Below, piece after piece: positions 1 through 7,114 of a stretch of DNA of 64,000 nucleotides (position 1 is the first letter of the stretch; each line of letters opens with the position of its first letter). Below the pieces are notes generated by a model, which searched no databases, was not told where the DNA came from, and worked only from the letters and a program-made list of their open reading frames with translations. Origin of the DNA: Donghicola eburneus (GTDB lineage: Bacteria; Pseudomonadota; Alphaproteobacteria; Rhodobacterales; Rhodobacteraceae); the NCBI RefSeq assembly GCF_900115865.1, contig NZ_FOXY01000003.1, forward strand, positions 124,001-188,000. The letters are read 5' to 3'. The position numbers and the translations under genes are program-made.

Positions 1-2
1 AA

Positions 3-3000
3 GACCTGATTGGTCTGGTCCGCGATCAGGGTGTGCCGCTGAATGCCGAGATTTTGGATATTTTGATGCTGACGGGGGACACCCTCCGCGGCATGCTGGA
101 CGAAACAGCTGCCACCCGCGCAGACGTTGACCCCGGCCCTTCGGAAAAACTGCATGAGGATCTGAAGCGCATGGTAGCCAAGTATTCTGGCGAAGGCGGT
201 GAGGAAGAGGCTGCGGCCTCCACCGAAGACGCAGCCACCGAGGCTGCCACTGACGAAGAGGATCCTGCTCCGGCTGAAGTCGAGGCAGAAGCTCCGGCTG
301 CGCCTGCTGCACCCGCAGCGGATGATCCGATGGCATCGATGTTCGCTGCGCTGGACGATTTGGGTGACGCGCCCACGAACTACGGCGATGACGACGATCT
401 GTTCGGCGAGATGGAGGACGGTTCCGACGCCCCTGCAGAGGACGAAGAGCCCGAAGCAGCGGCAGCTCCGGCAGAGCCCGAACCGGCCCCCGAGCCAGAG
501 CCTGTGGTCGAAGCTGCGCCCGAACCTGCCCCGGCTGAGGAAGCGCCGGCAGAAGAGGCTGCGGCCGATGACGCGTCGCCCTCCGAAGCGGCCAAGCGCT
601 TGCTCGAGGACAAGGTTTATCACAAGATCTACAGCGACATGGTCGCCGAAACGCTCGAGCATTTCGAGAAATCGCTTGCAGATGCGCCTGGCGACATGCC
701 CGCCGACACCATCAAAAAGGGTGACGGTCTGGCCTATGCTGCAAAGCAGCTGGGTCTGGATGATTGGGTTGCCGAGATCGACAAGCTGAAGGCTGGCGAG
801 GGCAGCGCGACGGACGTGCTCACTCAGGTGATCAAGCGGATCAAGCAACTGCGCAAGCGTGATCTGGGCATCGGCGGCGACGATGTCGAGGATGACGCAC
901 CCGCAGCGGCCCCCGCGCCCGCAGAGCCTGCCCCGGCGGCAGAGGCACCTGCAGAGCCTGCTCCTGCACCCGAGCCTATCCCTGCGCCAGCAGCGGCTCC
1001 GGCACCTGCAGCACCCGCTCCGGCACCAGTTGCGCCCGCAGCGGCGGCGGCAACCGACAAGGACTCTACCACCAAGGTGCTGAGCGACCTGTCGGACATG
1101 TTCAAGCGTGTTTCGGAAACCGGCATGCGCTTTGGCGGGGCGAACAAGCCTACCGGCAAAGAACTGGACGAGCTGAGCCAATCGATCATCAAAATGGTCG
1201 AAGAGCAGGGCTATGTCCGTGTGACCCGCGCTGCGGAACTAATCGCAATGGCGACCACGGCAACCAGCTTCCGCGCTGCCGAACTTCAGTTCTACGAAGA
1301 ACTGGCTGCTGTTGAGGCGGTCCTGCCCCAAGGCGCGGTGCCCGAAGATCTGCTGACCCCGACCAAGTTGCTGCGCATCTGGGGTGCAGACAACATCTTT
1401 GATACCCTGACTGAACTGCGCACAGGGCTCGAGGAAAACAACGGCCAAGGCGAGACTTGGTTTGTCGGCTTCGACGGGCTGATGCGCCGTGCGTTCCACG
1501 CCTGTAACTACTTCCGCATGGAGACAGCGGCTCAGCTGACCATGGCGCTGATCGACTTGTTCGCACGTGTTCGCGTGGACGGGGTCAAGCCGGACGTCAT
1601 CCTGATCCAGATCGCCCGCGGCTTTGTAGATACGATGGAGCTGGTTTTCGACGCGCTGGATCAGGGGGACAACCCTGATACGAGTAAGATCGAAAAGCTG
1701 TTCGAAGAAGCATCGACCGTCTGCTTCCTTGCCTCGGGCATGGTGACGGCCAAGAGCATCGAGCAGCGTCTGGGCCTGCCCAAAGAGTTCCACCGCGTTC
1801 TGTCGCCAGACAGCGTAAAGAAGGCGCAGTCGGCGATCGAAGCGGGTCTGAACTTCCACGTGATCCGTGCCGACTTGAACGATGACGAAGATATCGCGCA
1901 AGCGTTTCTCGATTGGGTGTCGTCCAAGCAAGCGCGCATGATCACCAACGTGACGGTGTTCCAAGACGACATCACCCTGTTTGACTTCTTGGTGGCGACC
2001 ACGCTGCCGGATGACCACCTGCATGAAACGCTGATCCAGATCGACCCCTCGTCGACCAAGTTGTTCAGCACCATGCGTCTGGAAGTCCAAGAAGAAGAGG
2101 GCGCAACCCAACAGGCAGCGAGCGACGATCCGATCGACTTTAACGTTGCGATGGGATCGGGCGGTGACGGGCTGCGTCTGTTGGAAACCATTGGCGAGAT
2201 TAGCTCTGGTCAGGCGATGGTTCAGGAAATGGTTCGCCAGATGGCGATGTCCGACCTGATGCAGGAAATCGAGATGAGCATCCAGCATTCGGATGCTCCG
2301 CCGTTGAATGCACGTCACCGCACCATCCTGCGGGACGTGATGGACAACCACATGGGTCGTCTGCAGCAGTTGGCCGAAGCGGAAACGCAATTGGCCAGCC
2401 AGCTGGGGCAGTTGCAGGAAGAAAGCGTCGCGATGCGTTCGCGTCCTGCGAACGTCTTGCTCAAGCCGCTGGCGTCCTTTGTGGAAACGATGGCGCGCAA
2501 GCACGGTGGAAGCGCGCGCTTGTCGGCGGCGGGCGGCGAAGCGATGCTCGATCAGACTATGATCACCGATTTGCGCCACTTCCTGAAGGCACTGGTGACT
2601 CTGCGTATGGAATCTGACGCCAAACCGGCCAAGTTCCACATTTCGCTGGCGAACGAAGACGACCGTGTGGTGGTCGATCTGAGCGACGACGGCGCGTTTA
2701 TCGAAGGCAATGCTGATTTCGCAAAGCTGGTCGAAGACGTGAAGAGCAAGGGCGGCGCGCTGAAAACAACGTCCATTCCCAAGGGCGGTCAGCGTTTCCA
2801 CCTCAGTTTGCCTCTGCACATGATCGTTCTGGACGGCATGGTCGTTCGGGTTGGGGATGTGCGCTACGTGCTGCCGATTGAATCGATCCAGCGGATCCAT
2901 CAGGGCAAAGACGTCGTTCCTGTCGTTGCCGCTCGTAACATGGCGATGCTGCGGTTGGACGACGGGGACCTGATCAAGATCCAGCCCCTGTCGAACGGCA

Positions 3001-3221
3001 AATTCAAGAACGGCGACAGCCCAGACGGCCTCTATGTGATTGTGCGCTATAGCGACATCCGTCGCGCAATCCCGGTCGACGAGCTGCTGGGGCAGCAGTT
3101 GGTCTTGCTTCGTCCGCTGCGCGGTGTGCTGTCTGGCATGCGCGATCTGTCGGGAATTGCGATCCTGACCGGCGGTGACGTTGGCATGGTTCTGTCTGTC
3201 AGCAGCTTTGCCTCGGCATAA
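3..3221 (+). CDS. CheA-like chemotaxis protein with degenerate kinase core (5' partial)
   Basis: The reading frame is open from the first bases of the window, so the N-terminus (including any phospho-accepting Hpt histidine) lies outside; 1072 residues are visible. They show the tail of an Hpt-like domain, an Ala/Pro/Glu-rich linker (about residues 60-190), a second Hpt-like helical block (about 195-285) where the expected HTLKG-type motif reads TIKKGDGL, another Pro/Ala linker, a long helical middle, a CheA-like core around 815-930 and a CheW-like end with LPLHMIVLDGMVVRVGDVRY. In the core, the N-box (normally HLIRNAxDHG) reads HFLKALVTLRME and no G-boxes are apparent. A CheA-derived scaffold without ATP-binding activity is therefore inferred. 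A strong terminator follows. It sits at the edge of a flagellar cluster. Family assignment is good; loss of activity is an inference. Confidence 0.75.
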   Translation, partial: DLIGLVRDQGVPLNAEILDILMLTGDTLRGMLDETAATRADVDPGPSEKLHEDLKRMVAKYSGEGGEEEAAASTEDAATEAATDEEDPAPAEVEAEAPAAPAAPAADDPMASMFAALDDLGDAPTNYGDDDDLFGEMEDGSDAPAEDEEPEAAAAPAEPEPAPEPEPVVEAAPEPAPAEEAPAEEAAADDASPSEAAKRLLEDKVYHKIYSDMVAETLEHFEKSLADAPGDMPADTIKKGDGLAYAAKQLGLDDWVAEIDKLKAGEGSATDVLTQVIKRIKQLRKRDLGIGGDDVEDDAPAAAPAPAEPAPAAEAPAEPAPAPEPIPAPAAAPAPAAPAPAPVAPAAAAATDKDSTTKVLSDLSDMFKRVSETGMRFGGANKPTGKELDELSQSIIKMVEEQGYVRVTRAAELIAMATTATSFRAAELQFYEELAAVEAVLPQGAVPEDLLTPTKLLRIWGADNIFDTLTELRTGLEENNGQGETWFVGFDGLMRRAFHACNYFRMETAAQLTMALIDLFARVRVDGVKPDVILIQIARGFVDTMELVFDALDQGDNPDTSKIEKLFEEASTVCFLASGMVTAKSIEQRLGLPKEFHRVLSPDSVKKAQSAIEAGLNFHVIRADLNDDEDIAQAFLDWVSSKQARMITNVTVFQDDITLFDFLVATTLPDDHLHETLIQIDPSSTKLFSTMRLEVQEEEGATQQAASDDPIDFNVAMGSGGDGLRLLETIGEISSGQAMVQEMVRQMAMSDLMQEIEMSIQHSDAPPLNARHRTILRDVMDNHMGRLQQLAEAETQLASQLGQLQEESVAMRSRPANVLLKPLASFVETMARKHGGSARLSAAGGEAMLDQTMITDLRHFLKALVTLRMESDAKPAKFHISLANEDDRVVVDLSDDGAFIEGNADFAKLVEDVKSKGGALKTTSIPKGGQRFHLSLPLHMIVLDGMVVRVGDVRYVLPIESIQRIHQGKDVVPVVAARNMAMLRLDDGDLIKIQPLSNGKFKNGDSPDGLYVIVRYSDIRRAIPVDELLGQQLVLLRPLRGVLSGMRDLSGIAILTGGDVGMVLSVSSFASA

Positions 3222-3246
3222 CTGCTTGATATCGGACTCTTTTTGG

Positions 3247-3280
3247 CCACGCCCCTCGGGGCGTGGTTTTTTTATTTTTT
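3247..3280 (+). terminator. Rho-independent terminator of the cheA-like gene
   Basis: A perfect 9-bp stem (CCACGCCCC / GGGGCGTGG, loop TC) is followed by seven T, one A and six T. It lies 25 bases after the stop codon. Confidence 0.9.
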
Positions 3281-3313
3281 GACAAACACTTAACTCGGCC
3301 AGAACAGGCAATT

Positions 3314-3330
3314 TGGCCTAAAAGATGCAA
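3314..3330 (+). promoter_or_regulatory. Possible sigma-54 promoter upstream of fliS
   Basis: TTGGCCTAAAAGATGCAA keeps the GG and GC dinucleotides with exactly ten bases between them, as in -24/-12 elements, but the flanking bases depart from TGGCACG and TTGCA. It lies about 63 bases before the fliS start. It is weaker than the other sigma-54-like sites in this window. Confidence 0.4.
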
Positions 3331-3392
3331 AGGAATTGTCGTTGAATTTAACACGACGATGGAAGCGTCAGGGAAACTGAAGGAGCATCAAA

Positions 3393-3791
3393 ATGTCCAT
3401 TGCCCTAGCACGATCGCGCTATCGCCAAGCCCAATCCGCGAACGCGGCCGAGGTCGACAATCCGCACGAGATTATCCTTGTTACCCTACGAGAGCTCGAA
3501 CGGTCCCTGTCGGTTTTGGCGACCTCGTTCGGCGAAGGAGTGAAGGCGCCGGACGAACATACCAGCCGCGCCCTAACCGCGATCTACATTCTGCAGTCCT
3601 CTTTGGACTTTGAAAAAGGCGGCGACATCGCAACAAGCCTGTTCCAGCTGTACGAATATTCGCGCCAGCAGATCCTGGCACTGATGCGCCGCGATCCCGA
3701 GGCACAGATTGTTGCGGCCCGCGATTGCATCTCGGACGTGATGTCTGCATGGCGCCAGATTGGCCCCGAAGTCGGGGGTAAACCGTCGTGA
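3393..3791 (+). CDS. fliS: Flagellin export chaperone FliS
   Basis: A 132-aa protein of the usual FliS length. FliS binds the C-terminus of flagellin in the cytoplasm and stops premature polymerisation before export. The all-helical pattern and the signature stretch FEKGGDIATSLFQLYEYSRQ (near residues 71-90) match the family, as does the closing SDVMSAWRQI. The start is supported by GAAGGAG eight bases upstream. It overlaps the next gene by four bases, so the two are probably co-translated, like fliS-fliT in other bacteria. The N-terminal TASPxEL segment is degenerate (DNPHEIILVTLRELE). Confidence 0.85.
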   Translation: MSIALARSRYRQAQSANAAEVDNPHEIILVTLRELERSLSVLATSFGEGVKAPDEHTSRALTAIYILQSSLDFEKGGDIATSLFQLYEYSRQQILALMRRDPEAQIVAARDCISDVMSAWRQIGPEVGGKPS

Positions 3792-4114
3792 GCAGTGATC
3801 TGGTCCGGCATATGACATCGGCCCAGTCGCTCGAGCGACTGTCCGATATCGCGCAGCGCCTAGAGTTGGCCGCAAACGCGGGCGCTCTGGACGAGGTCGC
3901 GCGGCTGGACCACGAGCTGCGGTGCGCGGCGCTGGCGGTTGTTGGCACGGTGCCAAAGGGCGAAGCCCCATTGGTCGAGCAGCTGGAATCCGTCAGAGAT
4001 GCGCTCAAAGCAATCGAGCTTGCGATATCGTCGGTGAAGCTACAGCAAAAACAATTGAAACATAAAATAGACCAGTCACGCCGGTTGCGTCTGGCCTACA
4101 AGCGCAAGGATTGA
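3788..4114 (+). CDS. FliT-like small helical protein
   Basis: A 108-aa, Leu/Ala-rich, fully helical protein that starts with GTG inside the fliS stop codon (4-base overlap). Its position after fliS, size and heptad-like C-terminal half (about 60-105, ending in a Lys/Arg-rich tail) are what is expected of a FliT-type export chaperone. Sequence identity to FliT cannot be shown by eye, so the role is inferred from context. The next gene begins three bases later. Confidence 0.55.
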   Translation: MSSDLVRHMTSAQSLERLSDIAQRLELAANAGALDEVARLDHELRCAALAVVGTVPKGEAPLVEQLESVRDALKAIELAISSVKLQQKQLKHKIDQSRRLRLAYKRKD

Positions 4115-4117
4115 GCC

Positions 4118-4333
4118 ATGGCATTGCTCGGTAAACCCTGCCGTTCTTGCATGCGCATTCGCGTTTTCATGATGTGTGCGCTACCCATCGTGATCCTGAT
4201 CGGCCTGCGACCCGAGGGCGTGGTCCGTCTGGCTGGCTTGGTGCCTGATGCGGGCTGGATTGCAACCGCTATGATGGTTGTTGGTAGTATCAGCTTCATC
4301 GTCAAATATAGAAAATACAAAAGCCAGAGCTGA
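4118..4333 (+). CDS. Small membrane protein of unknown function
   Basis: A 71-aa protein with two hydrophobic segments (about residues 14-29 and 45-61), a CRSC motif near the N-terminus and a basic C-terminal tail (KYRKYK). It starts three bases after the FliT-like gene, and its stop codon lies in the operon terminator, so it is the third gene of the fliS operon. No family is recognised. Co-transcription with export chaperones hints at a membrane role in flagellar assembly, but nothing in the sequence proves this. Confidence 0.6.
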   Translation: MALLGKPCRSCMRIRVFMMCALPIVILIGLRPEGVVRLAGLVPDAGWIATAMMVVGSISFIVKYRKYKSQS

Positions 4334-4354
4334 GGGACATCCTCAGGTCTGGCT
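4322..4354 (+). terminator. Stem-loop ending the fliS operon
   Basis: A 14-bp stem with one mismatch (AGCCAGAGCTGAGG / CCTCAGGTCTGGCT, loop GACAT) overlaps the stop codon of the 71-aa gene and is followed by TTGAT, a weak T-tract. Confidence 0.65.
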
Positions 4355-4380
4355 TTGATCTTGTCGCGGATGTGTGAGGG

Positions 4381-4542
4381 TTAGCCGATCCGCAGAGGTG
4401 TCTTGAGCGCTTCGACCAGCGAAGTGAGCGACACACGCTTGCGGTTCCGAGGGGCACCGTTCTTATCGCAGAAAACGGTTTCCACCATCATCACAGGCGC
4501 GGGCGTGGCGGGTGCGGTTTTGGGGTCGTAGATCATGTTCAT
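4381..4542 (-). CDS. 53-aa small protein with its own sigma-54-like promoter
   Basis: This ORF encodes 53 residues beginning MNMIYDPKTAPATPAPVM and ending LVEALKTPLRIG. It has a well-placed AGGAGA ribosome-binding site seven bases before the ATG and a near-consensus -24/-12 element about 34 bases upstream. The N-terminal half is Pro/Ala-rich with one Cys (FCDKNGAPRNRKR), and the C-terminal part could form a short helix. No signal peptide or membrane segment is visible and no family is recognised. It lies downstream of the fliL-like gene on the same strand, inside the flagellar block. The RBS and promoter argue that it is a real gene. Confidence 0.65.
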   Translation of the reverse strand: MNMIYDPKTAPATPAPVMMVETVFCDKNGAPRNRKRVSLTSLVEALKTPLRIG

Positions 4543-4575
4543 GGCAGGGTCTCCTGTGTCTCTTGATAGAAACCC

Positions 4576-4591
4576 TGCAAGAGGCGGGCCA
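4576..4591 (-). promoter_or_regulatory. Sigma-54 (-24/-12) promoter for the 53-aa ORF
   Basis: On the minus strand the sequence is TGGCCCGCCTCTTGCA, which differs from the consensus TGGCACG-N4-TTGCA at one -24 base. GG and GC are ten bases apart. The -12 element is about 34 bases from the ATG at 4542. Confidence 0.65.
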
Positions 4592-4593
4592 AT

Positions 4594-5103
4594 TTAGCCG
4601 CCTATGGTGAAATTCAGGATCAGGACCTCGTAAACCGGATTTGGGCGGTCTTCAGAAGTCAGTTCGACGTTCATTTTGTCGCGGATCACCGCAGGCAGCT
4701 CAGCACGCAAATCCTGCCAGTCACTGTCCGGAGGCATCTGGTCTACCAGATCCTGAACAGCGTCCGTCATGGGCGCCATAAGCGGGCCCGGATTATCCTT
4801 AAGCATATCGTAGACCTTTTTGCCGACATCCTCGCGGATCGCGAGCCCTATGTTGATCAGGACGGTCCCGCCAAGCTGGGGCAGGGTCGCTTTGATCGGG
4901 TTGATGATGTCGATATAAGTCCGATCCGGCAGGTCCTCTGTCTCTTCTTCCAACACCTCTTCCTCAACAATTTCAGGTTCGGGAAGATCGGGTTTGGCTG
5001 TCAGAGAAAAGTACAGACCGCCCCCAAAGGCCCCGACCACAACAATGGCGGGGAGGATGGTGAGCAGGATGCTGGCTTTGGATGAAATCGGCTCGGCCGA
5101 CAT
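4594..5103 (-). CDS. FliL-like flagellar basal body-associated protein
   Basis: A 169-aa single-pass membrane protein: short cytoplasmic N-terminus, one transmembrane segment (about residues 11-33), an acidic linker rich in Glu (about 40-56), then a periplasmic domain ending VYEVLILNFTIGG, which resembles the FliL end (VxxVxFxxFxxQ). FliL associates with the stator around the motor and affects torque. The start at 5103 was chosen because GGAGG lies just upstream; the frame extends further but without an RBS. A sigma-54 -24/-12 element precedes it. The match to FliL is moderate, resting on topology, length and C-terminal pattern. Confidence 0.6.
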   Translation of the reverse strand: MSAEPISSKASILLTILPAIVVVGAFGGGLYFSLTAKPDLPEPEIVEEEVLEEETEDLPDRTYIDIINPIKATLPQLGGTVLINIGLAIREDVGKKVYDMLKDNPGPLMAPMTDAVQDLVDQMPPDSDWQDLRAELPAVIRDKMNVELTSEDRPNPVYEVLILNFTIGG

Positions 5104-5145
5104 AGGCGCGTGCCTCCTTGGGCTTTTCAAATCTGCAAAAGGTTG

Positions 5146-5161
5146 TGCAAGGCAGGTGCCA
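5146..5161 (-). promoter_or_regulatory. Sigma-54 (-24/-12) promoter of the fliL-like gene
   Basis: The minus-strand sequence TGGCACCTGCCTTGCA matches TGGCACG-N4-TTGCA except for one base after TGGCAC, with GG/GC spacing of ten. It lies about 43 bases upstream of the start at 5103. Confidence 0.75.
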
Positions 5162-5186
5162 AACCTGTTAGACTTTAACGCAGGGC

Positions 5187-5213
5187 TAAAAAATTTCGGA
5201 AGATGACCGAAAG
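5187..5213 (+). promoter_or_regulatory. Possible FliA (sigma-28) promoter of the 5268-6352 operon
   Basis: TAAA at 5187-5190, a 15-base spacer, then ACCGAAAG (consensus GCCGATAA, five of eight bases). The spacing fits sigma-28 promoters, and a fliA gene is present in this window, but the -10 match is only partial. Confidence 0.35.
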
Positions 5214-5267
5214 ATAAATACAAGAGCACTGCACCCGTGACCCACATCGGGGCAAGAGAGGACGTAG

Positions 5268-5717
5268 ATGGCATTCGCTATGAAATGGGCGCTGGCCCCA
5301 TTCAGGCTTTTGTTTGGACGTGGCGTACGAACGCCCACGGCCGAGGTGTTGCCTGCGGATCCGGACTGGACGCCGCCCCCTGCGGCAGAAGCTCAGGGCA
5401 CCTTGCCTGCCGAAGAATTTGTGCTGGTCGAACGGATCACCCGCCTGATGACGCTGGATGAGATTGAGCGTCACCTGCCTGACATTCTGGGCCGCGCGCT
5501 AGCGCGTGGCTGGATCGACAAACCTTTTCAATCGGCGTTCATGGATGACCCCAAGCGGATGCTGGCGACTTATGATGTGCACCTGCCAGACGCGGTCGAG
5601 ATCGAGGTCGAGACCGAGCCAGGAAAGCGCCCGCGGATTGTGGTCTACCAGATCAGCCTTGGCGGCCGGAAGCGGCGGCTCTTGTATCTACAGCTCGTGA
5701 TGATGGCGGGACGATGA
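5268..5717 (+). CDS. Unknown protein with NHLP/nitrile-hydratase-alpha-like domain
   Basis: A 149-aa protein divergent from the fliL-like gene and overlapping the next gene by four bases. After a hydrophobic, basic N-terminus (FAMKWALAPFRLLFGR) and a Pro-rich stretch, residues about 60-140 read as D-x-F-x-x-x-F-M-x-D-P-x-x-x-L, then LPDAVEIEVE. That layout (aspartate/phenylalanine, xxDPxxxL, LPxxVxxxV) is like the N-terminal domain of nitrile hydratase alpha and the NHLP leader-peptide domain. There is no metal-binding CxxCSC motif and no Gly-Gly cleavage site. The resemblance is by eye; function is unknown. The location suggests a flagellar regulon link. Confidence 0.65.
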   Translation: MAFAMKWALAPFRLLFGRGVRTPTAEVLPADPDWTPPPAAEAQGTLPAEEFVLVERITRLMTLDEIERHLPDILGRALARGWIDKPFQSAFMDDPKRMLATYDVHLPDAVEIEVETEPGKRPRIVVYQISLGGRKRRLLYLQLVMMAGR

Positions 5718-6352
5718 AAGCAACTTTGACCAGAACACTCAGCGCAGCGGCCTTGGCTCTGGCAGTGGCACTGCCTGCTTCGGCGGACCAGTTCGACGAA
5801 GCGATGGCGGCCTTCAAGGGGGGAGACCTAGACCGCGCGGTAGTTCTGTTTCGTGACCTGGCCGATCACAACGATGGTGCCGCACAGGCCAATCTGGCCG
5901 TGCTCTACGCGATCGGGCAGGGCGTTCCGCAGAATGACCAAGATGCCTATTACTGGGCTTGGCGATCGCGGTTCTCGGGCGAGAAGGCGGCAATCGACAT
6001 GATCAAATTGCTGCGTGAACGCCTGACCGAGGAAGGCCGCGCCGACGTAGCTGCGAGGCTGATCAAGGATTTGACGGATACGGCGCTGCGCGGTGACCTT
6101 GGAGCGCTCACCGCTCTTGGCCGCGTTTATAACGAGGTTAGCGAACCCTCGCAAAAGGCAGAGGCCCTGTTGTGGTTCACGGTCGCGGCTGCGTTCGAGG
6201 CCCCTTATGCGGCGCTCTTCCGCGAAGGCGTGAGCCAGGAGATCTCAAAACAAGAGCGCCTGACCATTCAGGCCCGCGCTCGTCAGTTGTTTACAGAATG
6301 GTGTGGTAAGTTGCCGGAAAACAAGCTGCCGGCAACCTGCAACAAGAGTTGA
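5714..6352 (+). CDS. Periplasmic Sel1-like (TPR) repeat protein
   Basis: A 212-aa protein with a Sec signal peptide (residues 1-24, cleavage after PASA) and two Sel1-like helical pairs: GAAQANLAVLYAIGQGVPQN near residue 55 and LGALTALGRVYNEVSE near 125. Sel1 repeats mediate protein-protein contacts, here in the periplasm. It overlaps the upstream 149-aa gene by ATGA, so the two are translationally coupled. Two Cys near the C-terminus (WCGKLPENKLPATC) could form a disulfide. Partner and role are unknown; a scaffold in flagellar or envelope assembly is possible. Confidence 0.75.
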   Translation: MKATLTRTLSAAALALAVALPASADQFDEAMAAFKGGDLDRAVVLFRDLADHNDGAAQANLAVLYAIGQGVPQNDQDAYYWAWRSRFSGEKAAIDMIKLLRERLTEEGRADVAARLIKDLTDTALRGDLGALTALGRVYNEVSEPSQKAEALLWFTVAAAFEAPYAALFREGVSQEISKQERLTIQARARQLFTEWCGKLPENKLPATCNKS

Positions 6353-6703
6353 TTAGTGGCGGCGGAAAGCCTGCATTGCCACCAGTTCATCGGCTGAAAT
6401 GCCGGTCTGGCGCGCAATCTCGGAGCCGCTTTCCCCTTCACGGGCCATGTTGATGGCCTGATCAATCATGCGTTCGCTGGTCAGCCACTGGATGTCTGAG
6501 CGCATGTCTTTGATCTCGGTGGCAATTGCTTCGATCGTTGCTCCGATCTTGGCCTGTTCCTCGGCAACGTTGGCCAGGACTGCCTTTTCGGCTTTGGTCG
6601 CGGATTTCTGGGCACGCTTACGGCGCAGGGCGACATAGGCACCACCCGCCAGAAGAGTGGAAACTGCTGCGGCGGTGGTCAAAAGGATCAGTTCGCTGGT
6701 CAC
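6353..6703 (-). CDS. Membrane-anchored coiled-coil protein with HTH-like tail
   Basis: A 116-aa protein: N-terminal transmembrane helix (about residues 4-26), a basic turn (RRKRAQK), a coiled-coil (about 37-75) and a C-terminal helical pair, IARQTGISADELVAMQAF, that reads like a minimal helix-turn-helix. It is the last gene of the flgP-flgT-flgA-flgM group, 38 bases after flgM, and ends immediately next to the convergent Sel1 gene. No family name can be assigned. It might be a membrane-tethered adaptor. Confidence 0.6.
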   Translation of the reverse strand: MTSELILLTTAAAVSTLLAGGAYVALRRKRAQKSATKAEKAVLANVAEEQAKIGATIEAIATEIKDMRSDIQWLTSERMIDQAINMAREGESGSEIARQTGISADELVAMQAFRRH

Positions 6704-6741
6704 GTTCGGGATTCCAGTTTTATTGCTTCGAGTTTTTGTTC

Positions 6742-7047
6742 TTAGAGCATCAGCTCACGGTAGCCTTCGAAGAGGCTGTCCGTGATCCGGTCCAGATCGA
6801 CAGGGTAGTTGCCCTGCGAAATGGCATCCTTGATGCGCTTCACGGCTTCGACGTCGAACGGCGGGCTCGTTTCGTCGACGCCAGCAGGCATCTGGGCCAC
6901 AGCGGCACTGAGCGACACGCTGTCAGTTGCAGCGGGCGCGTTGACGCTCGTTGAACCCTCGGCACCTTTGGAGCTTTGGGCGGGCGTATCACCCTGCGTC
7001 TTTTGAATTCGGGCGCGGGCGAGGGACGGATTGATGGAGTCTACCAT
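6742..7047 (-). CDS. flgM: Anti-sigma-28 factor FlgM
   Basis: A 101-aa protein with an unstructured, Ala/Ser/Thr-rich N-terminal half and the characteristic C-terminal FliA-binding region: VSLSAAVAQM, then VEAVKRIKDAISQGNYPVDL and DRITDSLFEGYREL. FlgM holds FliA inactive until the hook is complete, then leaves through the export gate. The start at 7047 was chosen for its GAGGAGAA ribosome-binding site; the frame continues upstream without one. It lies downstream of flgA, the usual neighbour, and its target fliA is encoded in this window at 12850-13560. Confidence 0.85.
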   Translation of the reverse strand: MVDSINPSLARARIQKTQGDTPAQSSKGAEGSTSVNAPAATDSVSLSAAVAQMPAGVDETSPPFDVEAVKRIKDAISQGNYPVDLDRITDSLFEGYRELML

Positions 7048-7114
7048 GACGTTCTCCTCGGGTTTAGACAGAAACAGGCATACAAATACTCTCGGACAGT
7101 ACAACGACGGATGG

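Noticed and set aside
1239-3311. Long antisense open frame opposite the cheA-like gene
   Set aside because: High G+C third-position effect; composition rich in Arg, His and Gln and no family resemblance, whereas the plus frame reads as a clear protein.
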